DNA of 64,000 bases, taken from positions 119,501 through 183,500 of the forward strand of contig CAJNDT010002035.1 in the NCBI GenBank assembly GCA_905221615.1, in the 5' to 3' direction. The position numbers and the translations under genes are program-made. The DNA is from Symbiodinium sp. CCMP2592. Its lineage: Eukaryota > Sar > Dinophyceae > Suessiales > Symbiodiniaceae. The notes beneath the pieces are model-generated. The model saw nothing but the letters and a program-made list of their open reading frames with translations. It was not told where the DNA came from and searched no databases. Below are positions 11,336 through 22,470 of the stretch, in pieces. Every line of letters starts with the position of its first letter. Within the stretch, counting starts at the first letter, position 1.

Positions 11336-13705
11336 TTGCAGTCGTGGTGGTCGTCGTCGTGAGGATAATGCTGGTAGCAGCAAACAGTGCCAGCTGATGC
11401 AGAAGGAGCAGCAGAGTCGTTCTAGTGGTTGCACTCGTAGTAGCGTAAGTCTGACCAACGCTTGAAACAGTTGCTGAATTCTAGTACAAGCATAGCCAGC
11501 GGGATCGATATCAGTGCTGTCTGGTCCATTTAATGCACTCAGGCTGAATGGTCTGTGTGTGAGGTCATCCTCACAAAATATTCCTGGTGCGTGCAACAGC
11601 CCATCACCGTCGCCAAACCCAAAAATATGCCAAAGTCCTAAGCTCCAAAACAAAAAGCCCCCATCATAACTCCAGGTCTCTGCCATTGTGAAGTCTGCTC
11701 TCGCCAGCTGCAGTCTCCGGAGCACTCTCAAGTGTCCGTTTCCTTGGAATCACAGAAGTGACTTTTGCAGATCTGGCATCCAAGACCCTCCGGGACACGT
11801 TTCGGGGCGCAGGTCGTAGAGAATGCATGTCATAGGATCAGCCTGAAGATGAGACAGCCCCAAAAGCATTTGAGACATGCATGTCCCGGCTAGTTCTAGC
11901 AGATTCCAGCACCGAATGTGAACAGATGCCCCATAGAAACCCACTGGATACCCGGTTTAAGAGCAGCCCGAACAAGTATGTATAGATCCTCAACACGGAC
12001 ACCTTGTCAAACTTGTGATCCCATTACACCATCTTTAGAACCATAATAAACATATTTGGTTCAATATTCTCTTGGGTTTATTTTGAACAAAAACTAAGAA
12101 CTCCAAAGGAGACTACAGCCCAGGGGCGGCTCGCTTTGCAAGCCGCCGTCTCCCCTCGCTTGTCGCGCACGTTGGCGTCGACGGACTCAAGCTCCTGGTG
12201 CTTTCGGAAAACCACTGGGTTTGGGGTTTAGGGCTTACAGTAAAAGCCAGAAAGTTGGAACATCACTATCCTCATGCCCTGAAAGTAATGTATAGGGAAT
12301 CCCAGCACTAGTTCACTCCTAGTTCCATGTTCCATCTTTCTGGGGTTCACTATAGGGTTTAGGGTTTAGGAACAAGGGTTCTATGTCTCCCTTTTGGGTA
12401 TTGGGCAACTCTATAAGGAACCTAGGACTACAAAAAGGGAATAAGGCTAGTACTGGGCATCCTAGACAAGGGTGCTATGTAAGTTCCCACAAGGATACCT
12501 CCGGTGTTTAGGGCGCCAAGGCTCCCAGGCTTCGAGGCGTCACCTTCTTCTCATGACTATTCCTATCTTAAGCCTACTTGTCGGTTATCATGGAGGACAA
12601 AAGATTAACCTTTTTGGTTATGTAGGGGTTATCTAGGGACTATACTACCCAAGAAAGGTTGAAGGTTACTTACTCTACTACTAGGTTAGTCTCCATGCTG
12701 GTGGTGATGGTGGCACCGGGAGCGGTCATATCAGCAAATGCCAGACCGGATGATCAAATGCAACTGAACGCCAGAAGGTTGCTCAAACGAATCCCATTTT
12801 TGGAGAACAGTTCAATGTCAGAACTGGCTCTCACCACTAGAATCCACTAGGTACGAATATTCGACGATGAACTGCTGCGGACACGTTCGCATCAGATGAA
12901 GGAAACGGACGCATTGCCGCTACCCAGACAAGCCGCTGCATGGGTAGCATAAGTTGAACACTCTAGAGACATTCTGAGCACCGCTGTCATCTGTGTCTAG
13001 TCTGCATTCGTAGCTTTCCTGCTATTTCTGTACACTGCTTCACTACGTACAGCACAAACCCCCCCACCCCCCCACCCCCCACCCCCAAAAGCAACTCCTT
13101 GCCTTTTCCACCAGCAGCTCATCTTCTCGCTCAGCCTGGTGGGAGAGCTTGCTGCTCTGAGGCGTCGTTGGGTGCCACGATTCGGCTAGGACTTGTGACT
13201 GTCCTAGACCCCAAGTAGGAAACCCTAAAACCCGTAATCCCGAAAACCACAAAGCCCTAAAGCCCTTAGCCCAAGCCTTAAACCCTACAGCCCTAAACTT
13301 GTGGCTGTCCTGACGAGTCCGGGCACAGTGACGGTAATACGAACCCTTAACCTGCAGCCCTCCCATCCGAAACGCTATGAACCTCATACAACCCGACAAT
13401 CTTAAGCTGATCTTTGCACCCTAGAGAACAAAGCGCGACAACCACTTCGACCGCCAACACCAAGAACACCAACCAGGGTTTAGGGTTCAGGCTTCAGAGG
13501 CTTTAAAGCTTTCTTTGGTGTAAGTGTTCGCGTCGTTTCTTGGGGCTAGGATGGGCTAGGGTTCAGCACGACTGGTTTGCGAGGTGTACTTTGGAGGGAA
13601 GCTGCTCGGTCACACTACACCCAGACTGCAAGCAACTGCACTTCCTAGCCTTACCCATTGAACCCAGTCCCTAAACCCCAAAACGAAAGCGCTTGATACA
13701 CCTGA
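11336..13705. other. Non-coding stretch with telomere-like words
   Basis: Holds the empty site for element A (12423-12424), repeat E (12574-12684), a poly-C tract at 13059-13086 and CCCTAAA words at 13215-13290. No gene supported. Confidence 0.45.
12574..12684. mobile_element. Repeat family E
   Basis: Second copy (CTTGTCGGTTATCATGGAGG to TTACTCTACTACTAGG). Confidence 0.6.
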
Positions 13706-13917
13706 TAATGTAGGAACCTGATTAAGAAACCATGGGCCTGTGTCCAGGTTCCTTATATGAACCCTACTAGTTTGGGGGGTTATGGTTCCAGGGTTTCTTA
13801 ATCATGTTCCTACACTACTATAGTACCCGTATAGATCCCTTATAGTAACCCTTATAGACCCCTTTAAAGGAACCCTCAAAAGAGGCCCAAGGGTTTCATA
13901 ATCAGGTTCCTACATTA
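13706..13917. mobile_element. Foldback element family F, composite
   Basis: Outer ends TA-ATGTAGGAACCTGATTA and TAATCAGGTTCCTACAT-TA. A third, internal copy of the end (TTTCTTAATCATGTTCCTAC at ~13792-13816) shows a ~110 bp element extended or nested within a ~210 bp one. Confidence 0.7.
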
Positions 13918-14934
13918 CTTGTGGGATCCTGCGGCAAAAAACGCCTATCTCACAGTCAAGGGGTGTCTGGAGACCCGCTCAAACAGGGGTCCTTCTAACA
14001 GAAAGGAAGAATCCTTGCATATCATCTTTGCTCCTACTATAGTACCCTAAAAGAACTCTATTGTAGATCCCTACTACATATAGTACCCTTAATGGGAACC
14101 CTAGTATACGACGGCCCCTTTCGCTTTGGAGTTGAGGGTTATTGGGCTTAGCTGCGTGGTAGCTTGGGGTTTGGGGCAATTTTGGGGCTTCGGGCTTCTG
14201 CTTGCTAGGATCCTTCTATTCAGGTGCCGTTCGTGAATTAGGTTTCTGGCAAATGCCCTTTCGCAACAGACCCGGAAAAGAATCAGCCAGCAAAATTCAA
14301 AAAAGTAGATGTACATGCATTTGCCTCTATACTTATATAACACATAAATACATAAACAAAACGAAGATTACAAGCGCAACACCCTTAACCCGAAGCCCTA
14401 GAACCCGAACCCCCTTCCTGTGTCCAAAAAAGAAACGACCTTAGGCCTTTTCCCTCTTGGTCCCTTAAACCCTAAACCCTAAACCCCCAAACCCCTAAAC
14501 CCCCAAACCCCTAAACCCCTAAACCCTAAACCCCAAGATCCTAAACCCCTCAAGACTTCTCTTTGGGGCCTCGGTTACCTCGAAGAGCTTTGAAGAAGGC
14601 TCCTGGGAGAGAGTTCCGAAGACGATGAAGAGCTCCTTCACGACTTCAGGGGCTTTCGTTTGAGGGTCTCTGCAAGCTCTCCCTTTAAGGATTGCTTTGA
14701 TTTTTTCGCTCCAATCATGTCAACTGGAACAGTTCAAGGCTTCAGGAAACGAGAGCTCCACGACGAATAAATGTAAAGCCTTAGCCGTGACTATAAATTG
14801 GTACTGCCGGTCTGTTCATCCACTGGGGCTTGAGAGATTTAAAGCTTCGGTGAAAGACAGACCCCAAACTATAAACCCCAAATTCCATGGATAAGTGAAA
14901 GATCGACCCCAACAATAATACCCAATTTCCTATA
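13918..14934. other. Non-coding stretch with telomere-like array
   Basis: 14464-14535 is a run of ~10 CCCTAAA/CCCCTAAA units. The rest shows no gene up to the edge of the giant palindrome. Confidence 0.5.
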
Positions 14935-15352
14935 TGCCAGTCCGGGGCTAACCGGGTCCTTTCCATTATGGAACCGGGTCCTAGGACTTATTATGTTGAT
15001 GTGACATAGAATGTAGCAAGACATGTGTGTTCTTGTGGCTCAATGGAAGACATGCTGGACATGTGAAAACTTGTGTTCTTGCGGCTCAGTGGAAAAACAA
15101 AACCTGAAAACTTGGTCTCTTCCAAATAGAGATGCATACCTGAAAAACTGTGTTCTTGTGGCTCTATATGGAAGAAGCGAGATGCTGGACATGTATAAAA
15201 AGATGTGTGCTTGTGGCTCAATAGAAAAATCAATGCCTGAAACTTGGTCTGATCGAAATGTGAAAGCATATACATCGAAAAATCAAAGCCATACTGACAT
15301 AATCGCCTGCCCCAAGTTTTGTAGTTCACATGGACATTAAAGTTGCCAAAAT

Positions 15353-18065
15353 TACACCAGCGAAGACCCCAAACAGAATGCATCGAATCATACCGGTTCG
15401 GGTTGGAATGTGTTGGATCCCAATCTGGCTTCGCCAGCAGATTTTGCGAAGAAGAATTAGTCATTGGGCGATATATTTCTGCGAAAGAAAAGTGGGTGGT
15501 GGGACTCAAGAATGTGGGAAGGTTTTTGGGAGGGTCCAGGGAGCATCGTTCAGAGGATCTTGCTGCAACACCATGCACGGAAAACATGCGCATTTCTCCC
15601 GCAACTGCCGCATGGTTGCGGCCTTTGCAAAACAGGATACCTGGCCTCTGCTGCAAACGTTCGCGGACGAAGTGCAAAAAAGCTTGGTGTTCGCTTCGGT
15701 TGGCTGTCGGACGGGAAGAAAACGAGAACTTTGCCGTGCATGTTTGGCAAGAAAGGTAGGAAGGGATTTGTCGGCTTACAAGGCAAACAAAAAGCTCTCT
15801 TAACACGGAACCATTCACGTTTTCTCTGCTGACCGAACGAAGAGCATTGTCCACAGGATTTTGTTGCCGCAGCAACCGCACAAAGAAAAAATGCAACTTC
15901 TCCACAATTTTCATAACATTACCGTTGTGCAAATCAGGATTCCATGCCTCCGCTGTAGACATTGGAGGAAGAAGCACAACAGAGGTTGCTATATGGATCG
16001 GTTGGCTGTCACACGGGAAAAAAGTGTGAACTTTGCCGCGCAATTTTGGCGAAAAGAAGAGCAAATGGGTTTGTCGGTTTACATCGCAAACACAAATCTT
16101 TCTTTACGCGGAATCATTCACGGTTTTGTCCGCACACCGAACGACGATCCACGGGATCTTGCTGCCGCAGCAACCACGCACGCAAAAAACACGCACAACA
16201 TTGCCGTTTTGCTTTCGCAAGACAGGATATGTGGCCTCTGTCGTAAACGTTTGTGGAAGAAGCGCAAAACAAGTTGGTATACAGATCGGTTGGCTGCCAC
16301 ACGGGAAAAGGTAGGAACTTTGCCGCGCAAGCTTGGCAAAAAGAAACGCAAAAGGGTTTGTCGGCTTACATCGCAAACACAAATCTTTCTTTACACGGAA
16401 CCATTCACGGTTTTGTCCGCAGACCGAACGACGATCCACAGGATCTTGCTGCCGCAGAAACCACGCACGGGAAAAACACGCAACGTTGCCGTTTTGCGAG
16501 ACAGGATATGTGGCCTCTGCTGTAGACGTCTGTGGAAGAAGCGCGAAAGGTATACAGATCGGTCGGCTGCCACAGGGGAAAAAGTAGGAACTTTGCCGCG
16601 CGAACTTGGCAAAAGGAAACGCAAAGGGGTTTGTCGGCTTACATCGCAAACAAATATCTTTCTTTACACGAAACCGTTGAAGATTTTTCCGCCGACAAAA
16701 CGAAGAACGTCGTCCACAGGATCTTGCTGCCGCAAAAACCACGCACGGAGAAACACACAAGTTCCCCTTTACACGGAACCATTGACGATTTTTCCGCAGA
16801 CAAAACGAAGAACGTCGTCCACAGGATCTTGCTGCCGCAGAAACCACGCACGGAAGAACACACAACCTTCCCACAACTGTTACAACATTGCTGCCGTGCA
16901 AGACAGGATACCGGATACCTGGCCTCTGCTGTAAACGTTTGTGGAAGAAGCACAAACGAGGTTGGTTTACGGATCGGTTGGCTGTCGCACGGGGAAAAGG
17001 TAGGAACTTTGCCGCGCAAACTTGGCGAAAAGAAGACCGCGCAGGGGTGTGTCGGCTTACACGGCAAAATACATATCGTTTTTTGCACGGAACCACTGAC
17101 GAATTTTTCCACAGACCGAACGAAAAACTTCGTCCACAGGATCTTACTTCCGCAGAAACCACGCACGGAGAACACACACACACACCCACATAACTTTCCC
17201 GCAACTGAGTTAATCCGACCCTCAACAGCAGCACAACGATATTGGGGTAGGATCGCCGGGCAAGGCAAGGAAACCCAAAAGGGAAACCCAGCCCGAAGAG
17301 GAACACAAGCTGCAAGCGTACGTCTTTTCTCGTTACTTGAGCCAAAGATCATGTCATTGGCACATTAAGCTACACAGTCAGACATGTTACCTATACAAGG
17401 ACAGGGAACGTCGTATTCGATCAACTAACTGTTACAACATTGCTGCTTTGCAAAACAGGATACCTGACTTTTGCTGTAGATGATTGCGGAAGAAGCACGA
17501 AGCAGGTTGGTATACGGATCGGTCGCCTGTCGGACGGAGCAAATTGGGAACTTTGCCGTGCAAACTTGGCAAAAAGAAGTGCGAAGAGGTTTGTCGGCTT
17601 CTAAGGCGAACGAAAATCTTCTTTTGCACGGAACCATTGACGATTTTTCCGCAGACCGAACGAAGAGCGTCGTCCACAGGATCTTGCGGCAAGTTTCCCG
17701 CTAGTGTCACAACCTTGCCGTTTTGCAAGACAGGATACCTTGCCTCTGCTGTAGACGTTCGTGGAAGAAGCACAAAAGAGATTCGTATACGGATCGGTCG
17801 GCTGTCGAACGGGAAAAACGGGCAACTTTGCCACACAAACAAGGCAAAAAGAAAAGCGAAGGAGTCGGCTTACATCGCAAACAAATATTTTCCTTACACG
17901 GAACCATTGGCAATTTCTCCGCAAACCGAACGAAGAACGTCGTCCACAGGATCTTGCTGCAGCAGAAACCACGCACGGAAAAACACACAACTGTTACAGC
18001 ATTGCTGCCTTGCAAGACAGGATATCGGATACCTGGCCTCTGCTGTAGACGTTTGTGGCAGACCA
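15353..18065. repeat. Degenerate tandem array, ~270-310 bp units
   Basis: About nine diverged units, each with CACAGGATCTTGCTGCCGCA, GAAACCACGCACGG, GACAGGATA...TGGCCTCTGCTGT, CGGTTGGCTGTC and GGAACTTTGCCGCGCAA landmarks. The first landmark recurs near 15556, 15854, 16152, 16440, 16719, 16824, 17138, 17680 and 17949. Long open frames exist on both strands because of the repetition; none shows a protein-family pattern. A non-repetitive patch lies at ~17200-17425. Confidence 0.8.
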
Positions 18066-19560
18066 GGCGACCAGAAAGGAAACATTAAGGGAACCCTGCG
18101 GCCCGCCCGTCCAACCCAGGAGCCCAGAAACGAAACATGAAGGGAGCCCAATAAAGCCCAGGTCCTTTGCCGCGGCGCACCCGTCCAACCCAGGAGCCCA
18201 GAAAGGAAACATGAAGGGAAGTGAATGGGAGCCCAGGTCCTTCGCCGCGGCCCACCCGTCCAACCCAGGAGCCCAGAAAGGAAACATGAGGGGAAGTGAA
18301 TGGGAGCCCCTTCGCCGCTCCAACCCAGGAGCCCAGAAAGGAAACAGGAAGGAAACCCAATTGGCAGCCCAATCCCTTTGCCGCGGCCCACCCATCCAAT
18401 CCAGGAGCCCAGAACGGAAACATGAAGGGAGGTAAACGGAATTGCCGCGGCCCAAGGAAACATGAAGGGAGCCCAACGGGAGTCCAGGTCCAACCCAGCA
18501 GCCCAGAAAGGAAACATGGGAGCCCAGGTCCAAACCAGGAGCCCAGGAAGGACACATGAACGGAACATGATAGCCCAGGTTCTTTGCCGCGGCCCACCCG
18601 TCCAACCCAGCCCAAAAAAGAATTGCAGGGAACTGAATGGGAGCCCAGGTCCTTCGCCGCGGCCCACCCATCCAACCCAGGAGCCCAAGAAGGAAACATG
18701 AAGGGAACCCAATGATAGCCCAGGTTCTTTGCCGCGACCCACCCGTCCAACCCAGGAACCCAGAAAGGAAACATGAAGGGAACTGAATGGGAGCCCAGGT
18801 CCTTCGCCGCGGCCCACGCGTCCAACCCAGGAGCCCAAAAAGGAAACATGAAGGGAGCCCAACGAGAGTCCAACCCAGGAGCCCAGAAAGGAAACATGAA
18901 AAGCCCAATAGAGCTCAATGCAGCCCAATGGGAGCCCAGGTCTTTTGCCGCGGCCCAACCGTCCAACCCAGGAGCCCAGAAAGGAAACATGAAGGGAAGT
19001 GAACGCGGCCCACCCGTCCAACCCAGGAGCCTAGAAAGGAAACATGAAGGGAAGTGAATGGGAGCCCAGGTCAACGTGAAGGGAAGTGAATGGGAGCCCA
19101 GGTCCTTCGCCGCTCCAACCCAGGAGCCCAGAAAGGAAACATGAAGGGAGCCCAATATCAATAAAGCCCAGGTCCTTCGCCGCGGCCCACCCGTCCAACC
19201 CAGGAGCCCAGAAAGGAAACATGAAGGGAAGTGAACGCGGCCCACCCGTCCAACCCAGGAGCCTAGAAAGGAAACATGAAGGGAAGTGAATGGGAGCCCA
19301 GGTCAACGTGAAGGGAAGTGAATGGGAGCCCAGGTCCTTCGCCGCTCCAACCCAGGAGCCCAGAAAGGAAACATGAAGGGAGCCCAAGGGAGCTCAGGTC
19401 CTTTGCCGCGGCCCAACCGCCCAACCCAGGAGCCCAAAAAGGAAACATGAAGGGAAGTGAACGCGGCCCACCCGTCCAACCCAGGAGCCCAGACAGGAAA
19501 CATGAAGGGAGCCCAATGGGAGCCCAGCCAGTTTGCCGCGGCCCAGCCATCCAACCCACC
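18065..19560. repeat. Tandem array, ~75-bp units with higher-order copies
   Basis: The unit contains CCAACCCAGGAGCCCAGAAA, GGAAACATGAAGGGA and GAGCCCAGGTCCTTCGCCGC. About twenty copies, many truncated. A ~235 bp higher-order block (around 19000-19100 and 19230-19340) is duplicated nearly exactly, so expansion is ongoing or recent. Open frames on both strands are products of the repeat. Confidence 0.85.
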
Positions 19561-19889
19561 GCGGCCCACCTTTTTCCTGAGGAGAGAACCCCAAACCGTA
19601 CCTGTTTGGGGAAATTTTGAAAATACGTTTGTGCCGAGCAAGCCAAACCAATGTAACTTGGTGTTCTTGTGGCTCAACGGAAACAAAAATCTTGAGATTT
19701 TGTGTTCTGAAACCCTAAAGTCAGCTGTTTGTACGATTCTCAACGACTTGAAAATTAGCATGTTCATGATTAAACATGAAGGGTATCTGAACTTTCGTAA
19801 CGTCCAGCCCATGCCCTAAACCCTGAACTTTAAACTCTATACCCACCCAACCCCCAAACCCGCCCACCCACTCAAGCCCAGAAGCTGCA

Positions 19890-20065
19890 GGTAGGAAGGG
19901 GCACACAGGTAGGTAGAGAGGTATAGTTAGGTAGGCAAGTAGGTATGGATAAGTAGATAGGCAGGAGGGAAGGTACTTGTAGGTGTAGGTGCGTCGGCAG
20001 GCTTGCAGGTCGGTAGGTAGGTAGATAGATAGCTAGGTAGGCGGGCATGTAGGTAAGGAGGCATT
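19890..20065. repeat. Degenerate GTAG tetranucleotide tract (left arm)
   Basis: Runs of GTAGGTAGGTAG with scattered substitutions. The mirrored CTAC tract is at 28588-28745. No coding signal. Confidence 0.7.
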
Positions 20066-20245
20066 GATGAGGAAAGAGGTTTAAAACCCCTAAACCCCTA
20101 ACCCCTAAACCCCTAAACCCTGAACCCTAAAACCCGCAGAAACCCCAAACTAACCCTCAACCCTAATTAAACCTTAAAAGGTAGCAGGCAAAAGTAGTTG
20201 TAGGCATTCGCGCACGCCCTGTCAGGATGTCAGGTGGCCACACCA

Positions 20246-20516
20246 GGGCTCTTCGGAGCCCCGTACAGGGGCGGGGTGAGCCTGGACCCCGAACACAGGT
20301 CGTGAGAACCCCGTGCAGGGGTGTGGATGAACCCCGAACAGGGGTGAGCTTGGACCGTGAGCAGGGGTCGTTAGAGCCCCGCACAGGGGCGTACCGATGA
20401 ACCCCGAAAAGGGGTGAGCCTGGACCCGGAACAGGGGTCGTGAGAACCCCATGCAGGGGTGTGGATGAACCCCGAACAGGGGTGAGGATGAACCCCGAGC
20501 AGGGGTGAGCCGGACC
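20246..20516. repeat. Minisatellite of small CCCC/GGGG palindromes (left arm)
   Basis: Roughly 30-bp steps, each holding a word like ACCCCGAACAGGGGT, that is a four- or five-base GC stem around a six-base loop. About nine units. The mirrored array in the right arm (27985-28410) has more units. Confidence 0.75.
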
Positions 20517-20998
20517 CGCAAAGACAGATGCAGAGAGAGAGAGAGAGAGAGAAAGCGACACAGCGAAAATAATTAACGAAGCAAGGAAGAAGGAATGATC
20601 AAGATGAGGGTGTGACTGTAGATGCGAGGAATGAGCAGGCAGCAAGGAGTGATATGAGGGAGGCGGGAAGGGAAGGAAGAGAAGGAAAGTCATGCATGGC
20701 ATCAGTATCCCTCTGCTCACTTTCAGTCTGTCGGCGGCCACCAGGCTGAGACAGTCTGCGCATCGCGATCCTCGAAGAGCCCCGGCCCTAAGCCACCCGG
20801 CATTCCAAGACTTGACGGCTGCACCGTGGGTTGCTTCCAAGCTCAACATGTTGGACTGCAGCAGCTTTTCAGCTCAAGATTCAACGAGATCGAACCGTTT
20901 TTTCTTGGCGCCACTAGCGCCATGTCTGATCGAGTGTACTCTGAGGCGATTGCACAAGTCCTGATGCAAACAAGGCAGTGTTATTGACATGCGCATAC

Positions 20999-21769
20999 AT
21001 GCAGATCGTCAAACTCAAGACTACGAAAGAAGTGCCCCAGTTCGACGTACTGCCACGGAATTGCAGCAATGGATCGAACGGATTTGGCAGGCTTCATGGA
21101 CCTGAAGGAACTGATTTAGATGATGATGGAACTAGCTCTTACTATTCGGATTATAGCGACGGATCCGCTGCCGATGCCACTACGCAGATGGGAGGAAACA
21201 TGTTTACGAGAGAGGAATTCAAGCTAATCTGCATCGACCTGGTGTTGGCATGTGTCATGATGAACTTGGCAACAGGATGGCAAATGGAGCGGGCTTTGAC
21301 CGATCGGCAACTACGAAGAGAGCTACAGCAGTTCGAAACCAGGCACCACAGACGCGGATCCTCTGCAGGTGATATTATGGAAGCAGGTGTACAGGAACGG
21401 ATTCCAACAATACAGAAAGTAAGCATGGTTCGACAACGCAACGTACTCCAAGGAAAGTTGCAAATGGAAGTGAACCCGGTAGATGCAGAGAGATTGCGGG
21501 GCTTGGTTGAGCAGCCTCCCGGCTGGGATTGGGCTTTGCCTGATCGAGGAACTATGGTGAGGCTCTGCGAGGACATTCTGGCATCCTCGTTTGAGTTTGA
21601 GCGAATTCCAGTGACGGATGCTAGACGGCTGGCAGTTCAATACTGCGAAGTCATCAGTCCACTGTTCGCTGTGAGGTTCCTGGCAATGGTTTTGCTGGGC
21701 ATGCCGGACACGTGCAGAGATCAGCTTTGGTTTCTGCTTCGCAGGCATGGAAGAGTCTTCAACGTATAG
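20999..21769 (+). CDS. Unidentified ORF in left palindrome arm (256 aa)
   Basis: The ATG at 20999 is preferred over an in-frame GTG at 20978. The N-terminus is Gly/Asp/Ser-rich and low complexity (DDDGTSSYYSDYSDG). From about residue 65 it becomes gene-like: MFTREEFKLICIDLVLACVMMNLATGW, a charged helical stretch, EVNPVDAERLRGLVEQPPGWDW, and a hydrophobic segment FAVRFLAMVLLG near the C-terminus. I recognise no family. A different frame over the first ~60 codons is also open, so the true start or an upstream exon is uncertain. It is the only plausibly protein-like sequence in the palindrome and is present in both arms. Confidence 0.4.
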   Translation: MQIVKLKTTKEVPQFDVLPRNCSNGSNGFGRLHGPEGTDLDDDGTSSYYSDYSDGSAADATTQMGGNMFTREEFKLICIDLVLACVMMNLATGWQMERALTDRQLRRELQQFETRHHRRGSSAGDIMEAGVQERIPTIQKVSMVRQRNVLQGKLQMEVNPVDAERLRGLVEQPPGWDWALPDRGTMVRLCEDILASSFEFERIPVTDARRLAVQYCEVISPLFAVRFLAMVLLGMPDTCRDQLWFLLRRHGRVFNV

Positions 21770-22228
21770 ACGGACTGTACCTATACGCAGTCTCACAAAA
21801 ACTTAGATGGACTAATGCACGGATACACAATCCCACAATAAACCAGCAATGGCGAGGAAAAAACGTGTCACTTGCTCAACAAATTGCTTGACGTGCCTAT
21901 TGCTGGACCTAAACCCTAAACTCGTCGACCTGAGGTCAGGCCTTCTTCATGCCAAATTCGCTGGCAAGATCGACATTGTGTTTGGAGGCTCGAAAGGGAA
22001 AGTCTGTCCTTTAAGCATGCTCGTGTTTGCATAAACCCTAAACCCTAAGCATCCGGCCGGTATACCACTACAAGATTGCGCGCCCGGCGCGCGTTCGCCT
22101 CAACGCCCGGCGCGCATACCCGTAAACGTTGCAAGCAGACTAGAGAATAATGTATGTATATTATTATGCGCAACGGCTGAATGTTTATTTCATTTTATTT
22201 CAATGAAGCATTCAATCCACATATACAC

Positions 22229-22470
22229 CTGCGCGCTCGCTGCGCGCCCGGCGCGCGCTCGTTGCGCGCCCGGCGCGCGCCGCTGCGCGCCCGGCGCGCG
22301 CTCGTTGCGCGCCCGGTGCGCGGCGCGCGCCGCTGCGCGCCGGCCCGTTGCGCCCGGCGCGCGCCCGCATCGTGCGCGCCCGGCGCGCGCGCGCCCGGCG
22401 CGCGCCCGCTGCGCGCCTTCGCGCGCCCGGCGCGCACCCGCCTGCACGCCCGGCGTGCGTACTCCGGGCT
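22229..22470. repeat. GCGCGCCCGGCGCGC palindromic array (left arm)
   Basis: About ten copies of a ~20-22 bp GC-only unit, each almost self-complementary. Further scattered copies extend to ~22650. It sits downstream of the unidentified ORF. Open frames here encode only Ala/Arg-rich low-complexity sequence. Confidence 0.8.

Noticed and set aside
13290-13340. Hammerhead-ribozyme-like CTGACGAGTCC word
   Set aside because: The matching GAAA core and stem III partners are not found at the right distance.
15330-19650. Long open frames on both strands over the ~280-bp and ~75-bp arrays
   Set aside because: Both strands are open at once, sequence is repeat-derived and lacks any family pattern; ends coincide with the arrays.
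20246-20516. CRISPR-like array
   Set aside because: Spacers are not unique and repeats are short variable hairpins; mirrored copy in the other arm; eukaryotic context.
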